Source: Tubiluchus corallicola (Eukaryota; Priapulida; Priapulimorpha; Priapulimorphida; Tubiluchidae). Taken from it: DNA of 64,000 nucleotides. Numbering within the stretch: position 1 is the first letter of the stretch; every line of letters starts with the position of its first letter. This document shows, in pieces, positions 1 through 12,267 of the stretch. The stretch is from the NCBI GenBank assembly GCA_030141605.1, contig JAQGDQ010000539.1, forward strand, positions 84,355 to 148,354, given 5' to 3'. Position numbers and translations under genes: made by a program. A model generated the notes under the pieces. The model was not told the DNA's origin, did not search any database, and saw nothing but the letters and a program-made list of their open reading frames with translations.

Positions 1-596
1 ACAGCTCATGCGTGAGCACAGTGGTAAATTTGAAATTTTATTTTTTTGTCTTAAAACTTTTCGAGTTTTAGTACAACACACCGAATCTCTTATAATAGCA
101 CTGTACTTCAATTTTTGCTTTCGCAAACACGTGCAATACACGCCCAGGAAAGTTTTTGATGTTGAAAATTATGTTAGTTTGTGATGTCATCACTAGTTGG
201 GCTCGCTTGTCGTTAATTACGATTTTAATCTATTATTTAATTATCAGAAACGCTTTTACAGTATTATTGGTGTTAAAATATATACTTTTTATCGTATTTG
301 AAAATGGGGTAGTATATGAAAAATCATCCTGCCTTCCTTTAAGATGTAACCAACTTCGACTTAACGTTCTTACAACAAAAATCAGTAACAAAGCAGCTTT
401 TCCGTGTATTTTTAGTATAGCTTGTTGCAGCACTAAGCGACAGGGCTAGTATTTAATGTGCCTGTGGTAGAACTGGACCTAGCAAAGCTAGTATTGTCAA
501 ATGAGACATTGAACCGGCAGAGGCTTACTCACACATTCGGATGCATATACAATCCTTCCTTGCTGTGGTAAAATTAATAGCCACAGTTAGTTTGAC
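1..596. other. non-coding, nothing recognised
   Basis: AT-rich sequence with only short open frames that show no family resemblance and no splice context. It may belong to the intron upstream of the first visible PAL exon, but that is inference. Confidence 0.4.
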
Positions 597-693
597 AGAC
601 AGCGTAGCAAAGCAGTTTTCCAGGCTGTCCGTCATCCCCGCGATCCCACGATTTACTGAGCAGACTCGCTACTGCTTAACTTCGGTGACCAAG
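597..693 (+). repeat. dispersed repeat, copy 1
   Basis: About 97 bp that recurs at 4909-4992. Both copies contain AGACAGCGTAGCAAAGC, then TTTTCCAGGCTGT, GATCCCACGATTTACTGA and CTGCTTAACTTC. This copy has about 14 extra bases in the middle. The family is not identified. Confidence 0.75.
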
Positions 694-1420
694 TATTATT
701 ACACTTTTTACAACGTAGTACAAAATGCTCCTCATTTTCAATTTCTTGAATATTACTTCCATCTTTACGTTTGATCGCCAGGTCTGCACGTCCCTGTAGT
801 TACTGATCATCTGTGCTTCCACTTCTTCATCAGATAAACTTGGATCGCAGTCGCGAATTAAACCAATAAACTGTCTTGTTGGGTTTTTTGTCCTCGAAAT
901 TTCAACAAATTTTGGCTTCCGTGATTTCACTGTCGCGTTTGCTACATCGTCATTTTCAACTTACAGCTGAATTTTTCCCCCATGCAGATTTTTGCACCAA
1001 GTTAAACTTGGTACGAAGGAATTGCATGCCTAAGTTTTTCTTAATCGTCACGGTATTTTCCACATTCTTTTTGTCTCTTACATTTTCGATTACCACACTC
1101 CTTTCGGGATTTGTTTTTGCTGAACAGGAATTATAGATGGTCGGCACGATAGACTTGAATCACAGCACTATGGTGAAAGTTTAGGCTGATTGTTCATAGG
1201 CATCATTGCATTTCCATTGCATTGTCTCTTTTTTCTATTTCTTGCATATTGTTATCAACTGCTTCCAATATCGCATTAACAGTTTCCAAATTTTTACGTC
1301 TTTTGGATTGTTATGACCCTGAAGTATACCTCAATATTTTTTTGATTTTTTTTGTTGTTGAATTTTATAGTGTTAGGTTTAGTCTCAACGAGGAAGCTAC
1401 ATCCTGAACCGCTACGTTCT
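676..1420 (-). pseudogene. possible decayed LINE ORF1-like coding remnant
   Basis: On the minus strand three adjacent pieces have coding-like composition but lie in different frames. The most upstream (about 1300-1210) is a Glu/Asn-rich coiled-coil-like stretch (LETVNAILEAVDNNMQEIEK). Next is a piece ending at 956. Last is a piece from about 960 to 676 containing SLSDEEVEAQMISNYRDVQT. A coiled coil followed by a globular part resembles non-LTR retrotransposon ORF1, but no diagnostic motif was recognised, so a different origin is possible. Stops and frame changes argue against a working gene. Confidence 0.25.
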
Positions 1421-1961
1421 GTTGTATCAAAATACAATGAACCTCTTATTATTCTATGTATAATAATTACACAAATATAGTTTTGTATATTTGTTTATTT
1501 ATCTTGTGTTATGTTGTGTTTTCTATCAAAAGAATGCGTCGAACATGTTCAGGATTTTTCGCCTTTGACTTCGCTCTTCCTTCTAACGCATTCCAATTTT
1601 ATTACAGAAATCATTCGCATCACAGTAACATTATGTGCTATTTTTACCTTTGTATTTTACCTACATTCAGAAAAACTGTATGGGTCATTTCTGAACATTG
1701 GTATTTTTAGATAAACAGTGGAGCTAAAAAGTTTTTTCTGCTAAGAAACCATGACTAACCGAGTAACTGATCGCCTAACTGTGTCCCACATTCACAAATG
1801 GCTACTGCCACTAGAGGGCCAGACAACTAATCAACAGGCTCCGCCGAGGGATTGTTGGCCAGCATGATTAAGCAAAACTGCTACACTCGAGCCACAACGT
1901 TTTTTTAATAAACTTGTCATGGTCTATACCTATTTCCAAAATCATGATGGTATGATCATGA

Positions 1962-2383
1962 TCAAACTCGGTATTAATTAAATTTTGATATAAAACTTAA
2001 GGAAAAGTAGGAAAGTTAGAATACAACCTAGATTTCAACCAGACATGTTCTGCTTACGTTGCAAACACTTAGACCACTAGGCTACCTCATTTTCCAGTGA
2101 TCAAGACAGTCCAACCTTTATTCCTTACAACTGTCCAATCAAATTCAGCCTCTCTAATATTGCATTACTCACGTTAGACTAACTAGAGTAATTCAAAACT
2201 AGTGTAAATAAGGGATAAATTTTGGACTGCCTTAGTTATAGGGGAATGCGATGCACAGAGTAATGGCCTTAGGCATTTGTAATGTAAGCAGAAGGTCGTG
2301 GTTCAAATCCAGGTTCCGTATAAACTTTTTATATCTGTTTTGTTTAAATTTTGGTACAAAATTTACTTAATTGTGGGTTTGTA
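1962..2383. repeat. head-to-head pair of tRNA-like SINE copies forming a long palindrome
   Basis: The left arm (about 1962-2126, minus) and right arm (about 2205-2383, plus) are diverged reverse complements joined by a spacer of about 80 bp. Each arm reads as a degenerate tRNA-like head: a GTGGTCTAAG or AATGGCCTTAGGC A-box-like segment, then CAAYGTAAGCAGAA, then a B-box-like GGTTCAAATCC (2302-2312 in the right arm; GGTTGAAATCT in the left). The similarity runs past the tRNA-like part into AT-rich tails on both sides, and the arms also share RGTTGGACTG-type sequence at their inner ends. The tRNA-like part is too degenerate to fold as a working tRNA. Confidence 0.6.
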
Positions 2384-4440
2384 CATCACCAGTAATAATT
2401 TTGACATTAAGATTATAGTAATTAATGTAATAAGTTTGTCTGATTCAAATAGATTCTAAGATGGTATCAAGTTCAAAAATGAGATCTCTTCACGTGTAGC
2501 ACGCGAAATTGTTGTTGTCCACCTTTTCCGCAAACAATTTATCAATTAATTGTTTAATTAATTGAATGATTCATCCACACGCTTAAAGACAATTAATTGT
2601 GTAACTGATTAATTGCCCGACTCCGAGAGCTTAGGCCTGATCGCTAGGGCTATGATAATTTCCCACACGAACTGAGCCACGAAATATATGTCTTTATCTC
2701 TCGAGTTATCAAGCTGGCTTCCGCAACAAGCCTTTCAGTGTGAATATACCAGGTTCTTTTAAACAGATAGTGTCTTTAACGAGAATGTTCTTTTAGTAAC
2801 TTCTGGAATAACAGAGCAATTCGACATTAATTTAAAGTGATGAAAGAAAGTTTTATTTTAACAAGGTTCACAATTTAATCCAAAGCTAAAAGTCACTTTA
2901 ACAAATCTTTAACTTATGCGCTTGTACGCGCTTACAACTAAAACGGTTTATTCAAGAGGATAATCCTGATTAACGAATAAGTTACAAATTGCAATGTTCG
3001 CACTTAGGGTGCCAAAGTTACAAATTAATACAACTAGTATCGCCGTTACAGTAACAGAGTAATAATAGTAAAGTCACTTAACTTGTGGCCTGGCCAACCT
3101 AACAATTGTAATTGGCCAGATCCAGACTCCTGAACGAGACTCTTAGCATCAGAGGTTTGCTTTTACAAACTATGCAGAATCCTTCCACGCTGAGCTAAAG
3201 ATTATGACTTCTTCGAAGATCGTCTCGCAGTTTTCACGGCAGCTCTGCTCTCCTCGCAATCCCAGCAACAACAACCACCCTCAGAGCTTGTACATACGTT
3301 TTTGAATCGATGGTCACTTTCGTGACATTTCGCCAGTGACACATTACAGAGATACTTGGCTGACCACCCACAGATGGTACCTCCTGATTCTCATGGTACT
3401 CGGTGTCACCGAGGACAGCAATTTTATTGTTTTAGATCTTAGAGCATAGCCGGAGAGACTAGGTTAATTATCAATCGGTGACAATCACTGGCTTTGAACA
3501 ATAAGCTATCCCGACCAATGGTCAGGCGACTCTCTGTACCACCGTGTTACGCATTTATGTGTGTTAATGACAGTAGAGTTCACTTAGGCTATTCTGCGTT
3601 TGTTTAATATTTCAACATTTTACAATTTACCAACCTCTTGTACTTTAACTCATTAAATTCAAGATACAAGCTGAGTGAGTCACTTATGATCAAATCGTAT
3701 AATCTTTGTTATCTAATCTATGATGAGTAATCTAGTCCCAAACTCTTATCAATTAATTACTCTGATTAATTTTCTAATTAATTCCTTATTCCAAAATTAA
3801 TTCACAACATTGTCACAGATGACACTGTTCTAGTTAATTGATCGTAAATCGCTATACACACTCTAATAAACTCCTAAGAGTCAGCGCAGGAATTCATGTT
3901 ATGATGGTTTTAGTTAGAAGCAAGCAAGCAAATTCTTAGATATACTAAGTAACATGAGTAATGGGTCTTTATAAAATGAAGTGTAATTATTACTGAGATT
4001 TTTGCTTAACAACAAGATGATTGGAGATTAAAGACTATGTCGGATGATGATACACATCATTATTTTAAAATTGGCTGCTCTGAGCAAATAGACCAGTTCA
4101 TAAGAACAAACCTCGAAATTTGTTAGAGCAGAATACATCTACATGATGGTGTCAATTGTGCCTGCTAACTGGATTAATTACGCACGTTGTAGCGTTAATA
4201 TGATTTTGTCTTGAATGTTACGACGGCGAAACACCATTTATTTTCTACTCCCCCCTATTATAATGGTACGCGTCCACGCAAAGCCATTGCATGTCATCAT
4301 TGTATAAGCAGCTTTTGTGTTTAGCTTTTTACATTTCTGACTTGATTTCTAAAAAAAATCTACAATATGAATCTGCAACATAATATGAATGATCCTTTAC
4401 TCTTGGCTGCCTTCACAACAATATCAACTTATTACTAACC
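2384..4440. other. non-coding AT-rich stretch
   Basis: No coding exon recognised. There are two clusters of TTAATTAATT-type sequence (about 2530-2620 and 3745-3840), and a moderately GC-richer stretch at about 3170-3420 without an open frame. Confidence 0.4.
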
Positions 4441-4585
4441 TGTTCATTTGCGATTTAGTCTAACTTGTATACTTTTGAGCGGCTTTTTCTTTCTTATATA
4501 GTTTCCTATTCTTTACATTTTATTTGTTTTATAATGTTGTGTGTCAATTTAAAGCCTAAGCAAATAAATAAATAAATAGTATTTA
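4440..4585 (+). mobile_element. possible LINE 3' end with (AAAT)n tail
   Basis: T-rich sequence leads into TTTAAAGCCTAAGC and then AAATAAATAAATAAAT at about 4561-4577. Short tandem tails of this type are common at the 3' ends of CR1/L2-like LINEs. No coding remnant could be read upstream, so the call rests on the tail alone. Confidence 0.25.
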
Positions 4586-4908
4586 TCAGATTTACTTGGT
4601 AATGTAGGCACATTTACGTTTGAATGGGAAAACAAATTAGTTTGTTGTACACATCTTATTACGAAACCTATGCGATTTTTTTTATTGTTCATCCTCAGTA
4701 GTAATGAATGTTGTCTAAATGCATAAATAAGAAAAAAAGTATTGGAGCTAATTTTTACTATAGCCGGTGCAACACGTGCAATAAGTTACGTACTTTGCAC
4801 CCGACACATACCGAGTTAAACTGTTTCAGGCTTTCAGCTCTGCTAGAGAATTATGGCGACATTTTATCGTTGAGTGGGTAATAGTAATCATGTTCGGGAT
4901 CCCCGTGT

Positions 4909-4992
4909 AGACAGCGTAGCAAAGCTGTTTTCCAGGCTGTGATCCCACGATTTACTGACCATACTCGGTACTGCTTAACTTCAGTGATCAAG
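4909..4992 (+). repeat. dispersed repeat, copy 2
   Basis: Second copy of the sequence at 597-693, about 84 bp, lacking the central 14-base segment of copy 1 and otherwise highly similar. Confidence 0.75.
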
Positions 4993-5315
4993 CGTATATC
5001 GTGATCACTCAACTATTGGCACACCTTATTTTTATCACTAATTATAATCACGTTAAAGTTGTTTGCCTAAAAGCACCACAAGCACTGCTGCCACTTATAC
5101 TGATTTGCATGTCATTTGTCGAATTAGGAATCGCTTGAACTTGAACTCGGTTAACGCTGTAAATGTTTTCACGCAGTTGTTTCTGAATTTGTAAAACCTC
5201 TTTGTCTTTAGCGATGCGAAAGTTGCCTTAAATAGTTTATAGCTACTGATTTCCGTTAGTTTTCGTAGAGCTGCCTCCGTCGTATATTTTAACGCTTTTT
5301 CTATTTTTTTTTCAG

Positions 5316-7947
5316 ATACTGTAACAGCCGTGTGGTTAAGTTCACCGCAGACGGACAGCGACTTGACGAATGGGGTGATGACGAGGGTAGGTTAGAGATA
5401 AGTATTTACTGAAAAATGCTTAATTGGTCGTGAAATACTAAATGCCAGTTAGGCAACAGCCTTCGAGCTCTATTGGTAAAAACTTTCGTTAACAGATGAC
5501 ACTAATTAACAGACTGAAAATGTCAAATCTACAATCTTTTTGTAACCATACCTAAGGGTTACCCTAATCATCTAATGGTTGGTTAATCTAAAGTGAAAAC
5601 GGATGCGAAAAAATTGTGACAGAGCCTAGATTTGAACCAACAACCTTTCGATAACACTGTCGATAACAGTCTTGCGATACAATGTCCAATACCAACCATA
5701 ACCACGTGGCATACAGCACTTATTGATCAAAGCTGAAATCAGGCTCAACTACCTTACCATGCAATCATTAGCATTTTCAAAGTTAACTCATACTAGAGTA
5801 CCTACTAGCTAATTAGATTATTTTTTGTTATTAATCTTGAGGCTAGACTAATGTCCAAACGAGTAATTAAATTAATTATTTCAACAAAAAATTTCAAGAT
5901 TTGTAAATTAGACATGAATGTACTTGTTTTGTAATGCAAGTAAGTTGATGACAAATTACATGTACGTCGAACTTTAAACCAAAATTTTCAACAATTTCAC
6001 TTAAAAACTGAAATTTCTAACATAGTTTGATGGAAATTGATACCCTATGTTTGTTTTTCGTGCAAAAATGACCACGGCTCTGTCAAGATGTCTAATTCGG
6101 CTACATGCACGGTTGATTTTTTTCTCCAGGAAAAGGTCTGTTTATTATTTGCTTCATGCTCTTGACTCTCCCATAGTTTGACTGCAAATATGCGGCTACA
6201 TCGCCCAGCTATGCGCTAACGAGGGCGTATCAACGACCAGAGTTGGAGAAGAACAGGAATACCAGTAGAGAATTGTGGTTCAAAAACTTAAACCCTCTTG
6301 CACTAATACGTTTGATGCGTGTAATCTCTTATTCAGATTCGTTTTTGTGGCGACTTACGAGGCGTTGTGGTACAAATGCTGTTTGTGATAAAGCCTTTAC
6401 TAACAGCGGATTATGCCATAACTTCTCCCCTATCATGTTTACTGGCTAAGCCAAACAATAAGTCAGTTCCAGCTAACTCTAAACGGCATATTTTATTCAT
6501 TGACATGCCAAAAATTGTTTTCAATTTAGTTAAGCAGCCATGAAACAAAACCCAAAGGAAAAATCCAAACCACTTGGGCTGTGTAGACATCGAGATATTT
6601 TTACAGTCTAGCCACATTGGCGAGTTCAAAGGGCACCAGTTTATAATCTCTCTTCTTCTTGGTGAATAGAAGTCACCGCGTTGCGTATAATACACTGTTA
6701 CTTGGCTGTCTACAGCATAGGTATCGCTCTCCACTTAAATAATTAATGAACTAATAAAACTACTGTAATTTTAATAGGCCTAGTATTTTTAATAGAACGA
6801 CTCACAATAAAAATTGCACTCGTGCTACATTAATACAAGCATTGTGTTACACGTATTAATAGTATAATAATTTTTAAAGCTGGTCCACTGGTAAATTTTA
6901 AATGATTTTACAATTAGGACTAATTAAACGCGCCAATGTGACATATTTTTATTGTCTAGACGTTTTAGTTGATAAATCAACTATCTTCAGCGACTTACTT
7001 CCGCAATTTTTCCAAAAATAGGCCAAAATTGGTCTTAACATTGTCTATGATTTTTTCTCAGGTTTTAACATTCCGCACAGTTTAGCACTAGCCGAGGATC
7101 TGGACACGTTGTGCGTCGCTGACCGCGAGAATGATCGCATTGTTTGCCGTCCAGCTGGACTCACTGACAACACTGCTGCCACCAACGGCACGATTCTTAA
7201 CCACAATCGCTTGGGCCGCATCTTTGCCATTGAGTACAACAATGGAGCACTGTATGCAGTCAATGGACCTTCGAGAACAATGGAGGAGCAAACGACCGGT
7301 TTTACCATAGATATTAACAATGGTCAAATTGTGAGCACGTGGAGACCACAAGAGGTCAGTACTTATGGTCAGCCTATATGTATCTCGCTGCGTGTCAACG
7401 TGCATTTACTATTATCGAGTACACAGTGGTCTTTAATTCAATTTGTGCGTGAGCGTCTCGTTTATGGAAGACAAACTGTTAAACAGTAATGTCATTTTGC
7501 TGTTTTTTCTAGGTAAACACTGATCACGTGTCTCAGATAATCAGATTAACCACTATACATTTGTACAGTATATTGTCAAATTATGTATGATACTTTGTTA
7601 TTAGCATTACTGGAGTATTTTGAGTTCCACAGTGGCTGAAGTGCGCACCATACATCTTACTACTTGTAAGAGGTATAGCATGCATGTATGACGGAAAGGC
7701 AAAGCAAAATATTGATTGAAGTTAGCATAGGAAATGTACCACACAGTTACTGGAAATCGGATAGAAACTCAACTGTTTTAGTCGCAGTCTAGACGGAAGG
7801 TGTCATATTCATATTAATTCACTGTTAATAAATGTTATTTTTGTTTAGGGATTTGGAACACCGCATGACGTGACAACATCACCGGATGGTAGAAATGTAT
7901 ATGTAGGCGATCTTGAGAAAGACACAGTCTGGGAGTTCGAATATTGA
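5316..7947 (+). CDS. peptidyl-alpha-hydroxyglycine alpha-amidating lyase, C-terminal three exons (5' partial)
   Basis: PAL cleaves the hydroxyglycine intermediate made by PHM to release alpha-amidated peptide and glyoxylate in the secretory pathway. Coding exons are 5316-5386, 7062-7354 and 7849-7947 (stop TGA 7945-7947). All junctions are GT-AG and the frame is kept (phase 2 entry, then phases 1 and 0), giving 153 residues. Visible family landmarks are YCNSRVVKF (catalytic Tyr), IPHSLAL (zinc-ligand His), CVADRENDRIVC (active-site Arg), FAIEYNNGALYAVNG, and TPHDV (zinc His plus Asp). All active-site residues expected in this part are intact. The protein ends at VWEFEY with no transmembrane segment or cytosolic tail, unlike bifunctional vertebrate PAM, so a soluble lyase is likely. 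Earlier exons (WVTDV..., QPTDV... region) were not found in 1-5315, which implies a long intron reaching beyond the window. The family call is firm. Whether the gene is PAL-only or bifunctional cannot be seen. Confidence 0.92.
5600..5740 (-). repeat. tRNA-like SINE remnant in PAL intron
   Basis: Read on the minus strand, this has an A-box-like TGGTTATGGTTGG and, about 65 bases later, a B-box-like GTTGGTTCAAATCTAGG. Spacing is too long and the arms do not pair, so it looks like a decayed SINE head rather than a tRNA gene. Confidence 0.35.
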
Positions 7948-9765
7948 TCACGTAACGAATTATAGGAGCGAGAATCACTAACTTGCTAAAAGCGTGTTCA
8001 CTTCACTCACTAGTGTAAAAGAGCTATTTTCCAGCCGGGAATTAAATGCGTTTTAATACTGCCCCCTATATCCTATTAACGGTATGAACATTGCCTGTCG
8101 GTGATCCGATTGGGTATATGTTGATATTGAGAGACCAAATTTCCAGACTAATTTTCGTTTGTGTATTGAAAGTATAAGGCATTCGTTTGTTAACAACGCT
8201 AAAGTTGGCCAAAAAATTGCTTTACGTTACCAAGAAATGTTATTGATTATTTGGTATGCCTAACTACCATCAATAATTTGCGTTCATACAGATCCAATAC
8301 ATCACACCGACAAAAATCGCGTCATCCTAATTCGTTTTAAAACAGCATCATCCTCCTGTCATTTCCTCTTCTACTACCCACATTTCAAGTTTTTCATATT
8401 GTCCTATAATCTGACATACACGCTGAGCATAACAATATTCTAATGTATCTGAGTTTTTAAATGTCTAGGTAGTCGAGATAATCTCAGAGCGCCTGTTACG
8501 AACGCACCTTAATTAGTTTAACTGGCAGTCTCAACGTATGGTTAATTATAATATTCAACTAGTGTTTTCAATTTATGTTATGTGATTATTGTAGACATAG
8601 ATATTTACCAGGCTTTAATGTTGAGTACTGAGTACTAGCCTAACAGAGTAATCTCAGTTGTATACAAATTTTTCTAAAATATTATCGTGGGTTATTTTTT
8701 TCGAAAATGATGCAGGCTTGTTACTTAAATAAAAGTTATTAGTCAAGACTTTGTTGCTTACATCATGAACGTCAATATTTAGTAGCCCTACTTTTATTAG
8801 CCTGTAAAACAATAATAATTATTAATTAATATATTAAGTAGGGTCAGGATCACATAATTTATGAACAACGGGTCATGTGTCATATTTCCTAACTCATTTT
8901 CAGTTGTGTGTTAGGCATTAATGCCACTAACGTTAGCGCCGGTTGATCAGAAATGTTTGTGATTATTATTTGTGACTGATGTTTCATTACAAATTATTTC
9001 TTAAGTTTAAGTACAGGAGTAACGGCAATAATAATAATATCAGTGTTATTAAGAATAATACAAAAAATGCCGTTGCAGATTTTTAGAGTTTGCGACAATA
9101 AAATTAATGTAAAGAGTTGCTGCTAATAATTCAAACGCCTATGCAGCAACAGTAAGCGACTTTGGTCTGCTTCAGTCCATCATTCATTTTTGCACTGTGC
9201 TACTCATCTTTCGTATAAAGTTTTATGAGCTACTAGCTTTTATTAGAAACTAGAACTAATTTAAAACATGTATAAAATCATAAAATTTTTTATGTTGCAG
9301 CTGCCGTAGATTACGATTGGTGAAATAAATTTGTTGAAAGCTCGAAGGAATTTATAAAATATCGCTGCTGCGGGCTTTCTGGGTATCACCAGAACTGCTT
9401 TCTCTCTTGGACTTCCATGGCCGTTTCGGTATTTTAGCCCCCAATAAAATTCATTCTGGGCATTACTGGTTTTGGAGACGAACCGAGAAAAAATAACAAA
9501 TTGGTTTATTTGTGTGGTTACAGAAGATGCCTTCGGGGCATGTGATTTTATGTTATAGGCCTGCGATATGTCCTGTACGTGTAGCGCATTATAGTTGTAA
9601 GCTCCTAGCCTATTCAGAAAAATAAATACTTATTGTTCAAACACTACAGAACTATTTCGGTGAACCCCAGAGAAAGCCCAACAGCAGGCATCCACAAGCA
9701 AAATTCGTGTTTCATATCATATGCCAAACTGTCTTCCGTCTTTTTTTCGGTCATATACTCACACT
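7948..9765. other. PAL 3' flank and non-coding DNA
   Basis: This follows the PAL stop codon. An AATAAA at about 8727 is a possible poly(A) signal. The rest is AT-rich, including an AAT/ATT-rich patch near 8810-8840, with no recognisable exon. Confidence 0.4.
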
Positions 9766-9813
9766 CCCACATACACACACGCACGCGCGCGCACGCACAC
9801 ACACACACACACA
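9766..9813 (+). repeat. (CA)n/(CG)n dinucleotide microsatellite
   Basis: Alternating CA and CG dinucleotides. The Thr/His-rich open frame that crosses it is a repeat artefact. Confidence 0.95.
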
Positions 9814-10204
9814 CCCTTACGAGTGTTTATCGCATATGAAACATTAATCGTGGTACAGCTTGTGAAACTTTGAGTCACACTCCCCGCGCTCGCATATGTT
9901 ATGCATGTTAAATCTTTGTTGTCCTTTTACTTGTAAAACCTTTAAATACAGTCTTAACCCGCGTAACAGGGTTAAACTACTACAACACGCCATACTTTGC
10001 TTGTGGAACTGAAGTATACTGTTCACGTGACTTCAGACCTTACGGGTGGAAACGCCTGCCTCGAGATAAATGTGCCCATAGCCTAGGACAATTACATACA
10101 AAGAAAGAGAAATGACAGTAGTTCTATTTTTTAAGAAACAAGTTTCTTAATTTAAAACAAGTTGCAGAATCCAATAAATACATGAAAGCAATATGAAATT
10201 AAAG

Positions 10205-10285
10205 AGCCCGAAAAAGTCGCGCCACTGGAATAGAACTCAGGCCTTCTGCTTCTGTCTGGGACTATCCTCCGGCAAATATGAATTT
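10205..10285 (-). repeat. possible tRNA-like SINE fragment
   Basis: The minus strand reads AGAAGCAGAAGGCCTGAGTT followed by CTATTCCAGTGG, a B-box-like arrangement (GAGTTCTATTCC). The 5' part does not give a convincing A box. The surrounding DNA from 9.8 to 11.2 kb is otherwise AT-rich and featureless. Confidence 0.25.
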
Positions 10286-11281
10286 TGGTTCATTGTACAG
10301 CAGAAAAAGCAAAATGCAAAATATGTTTCGATAAAGTACACAGAATTTTATGCTCCATTTGTTTTTTTCGTTTGTTAATTTCAATTTTCTCTCACTATAT
10401 GTGACAAGCTGGTTGACTAAACCGTAGTTTGTTAGCCCTAAAGTTATGTATCATACTGCAAATGTTCTAGCTTTTTTCAGATTACAAATTTTACAGGTAC
10501 GTGTCAAAATTTTTGTTAATATAATAATTATACAGTTATTTTAAAAAATAAACATGTTTTTGTTTGTTCATATAATAATGCCTGAGGTAAATAGACTAAA
10601 AAACTTATTTATTCCCCGGCTTCTTGTATATACATTAAAAATTAAAAATATAATTATGGAATTAATAAAAAGAGCACCAGAAAATTTTTAGACTGGCAAA
10701 ATGTATCAGATTCTGTAAACTAATTTACAATTGCTAACGTACTGAATACTGACTAATTTCTACCAGCTGATCTTTTTGCTGTCCTTAATATATACCTGCG
10801 CTAATTAAATTGTAAGAACACAGCTCAGTTGTGGATTACTGGATAGGATTTTTTCAAATTCAAATCACCTCAAATCACTGTAATTCAGATTAAGTGGTTG
10901 CGGGTTTATATTTTACTGTGTGTATGGAGATTATTAAAATTTACTGTTATTGTATATAGTAAAACTGTTAACACTTTATCAATTACAGTTTCTGTTAGTG
11001 TAGTGAGATTGTTCTATTCATATTAATCCCTGATCATACATGAGGGCTTCTTTAAAAAGCAAAATGGTTTATCTTGAAAACAGATTTTGCTATCACCAAC
11101 GGTAACTTAATGCATATTGTGAGTGGCAAATATCAGGAAAAAACACTGTCAAATGAATTGGCAGTCATGCTACATTGATTATTACAATGGCAAAGTCTTT
11201 ACAAGATTCCTGGCTCCATCCATGACATATTAAATGAAGGGGCCGAAGGGCCACGCCTTTTTTGAAATTATAGGGTAATTT

Positions 11282-11347
11282 CAATAGACACGTAGTTCTT
11301 TATGTACAATAGACACGTAGTTCTTTATGTACAATAGACACGTAGTA
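11282..11347 (+). repeat. 25-bp tandem repeat, about 2.6 copies
   Basis: Copies start at 11282, 11307 and 11332, with unit CAATAGACACGTAGTTCTTT plus ATGTA. The first two copies are identical, so the duplication is recent. Confidence 0.9.
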
Positions 11348-11435
11348 CAGTAGATGTCATAATGTGTGTAACAAGCACTATATACTATAACAAGATTTTA
11401 ATAATGCTTGTGAAACCGTTTGTTCCATACAGTAG

Positions 11436-11490
11436 TTACAGGACCAGCTCTACCATTGAGCAAGCTAGGCATTTGCCTATGTCACCAAAT
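11436..11490 (+). mobile_element. possible hAT-type element end
   Basis: The stretch AGGACCAGCTCTACCATTGA followed by GCAAGCTAGGCATTTGCCTA resembles the GC-rich, TAGGC-containing ends of many hAT-type MITEs, and is similar in style to the element at 43817. No partner terminus or target-site duplication was found. Confidence 0.25.
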
Positions 11491-11794
11491 TCTGCATGTA
11501 ATTCAGTAATTTTAGTTTCAGCATAAATAATAATGTAGTAGTTTATAAGTCTCTTTCCCAGAAAAACTGTTTTCCAGAATTTTTTGCACAGAAAAACGTT
11601 TCCCCAAAAATAGATTTGTGGCTTTGCAAACTATATAGATTTGTGAATATTTTGATGTCGAGATACTAGTACTTCATATTATTAAGATATTCCTTTGAGA
11701 TGAAACTGAACTGGCAGAGATGTCACAGTTCATGTACATCTGCTCTAAATTCTGAGGAACTAACAAAGTAATTTGGGATCACAATAAAATTAAA

Positions 11795-12145
11795 TGCCCA
11801 AAAGTGAGATTCGTAAGCTCTCATCCAACAAAGTTGCCAGGTACGACATTGCTTAAGTTTCGTAGCCAATCACACGCGGTGATCTCTCACTACTGGGTAT
11901 TTGAAAAGATCAGAATGACTTGCTATCTTATCATTATGATGTTGCAAATCTACTTTCCTGCCTTACGGAGCTGACCACACTTTTTTACTATACGATTCTC
12001 ATAAATCAACACATTAATTTGGCAGTTAAAACAAACAACTTTTTATTGCATATTAGCTAACTGCACCTTAAAAAAGATTTATTAAATCTGGGAAAAATCT
12101 GGGAAACGGCAATTCTGGAAAAAAATCTTTTCAGGGAACGAGTTT
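11795..12145 (+). repeat. dispersed repeat family R1, copy 1
   Basis: About 350 bp that is similar, with divergence and small indels, to 22205-22590 in GOT1 intron 3. Shared blocks are TCACTAYTGGGTAT, CGTACTTTCTTGCCTTA (TCTACTTTCCTGCCTTA here), CTTTTTATTGC and TCTGGGAAA. There is no coding potential or obvious terminal inverted repeat, so the class is unknown. Confidence 0.65.
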
Positions 12146-12267
12146 ACTCCATTTAAAAACTAGCGGTCATTGAACAGCAAAACGATTTAGATTTGATGAT
12201 GAAATATTCGCAACTAGATCAAAGTTATGGCTGTGAAGATAATGAAGTAAGAAAAATTTGTCTAATT

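Noticed and set aside
2241-2321. tRNA gene
   Set aside because: The B box is good, but the A box is degenerate and acceptor and anticodon stems do not pair. The mirrored copy next to it shows it is a SINE-like repeat.
6411-6734. 107-codon minus-strand frame inside the PAL intron
   Set aside because: No recognisable motif, no start or splice context, and composition like the surrounding intron.
9633-9839. Open frame with a Thr/His-rich end
   Set aside because: The tail is the CA microsatellite and the rest has no family resemblance.
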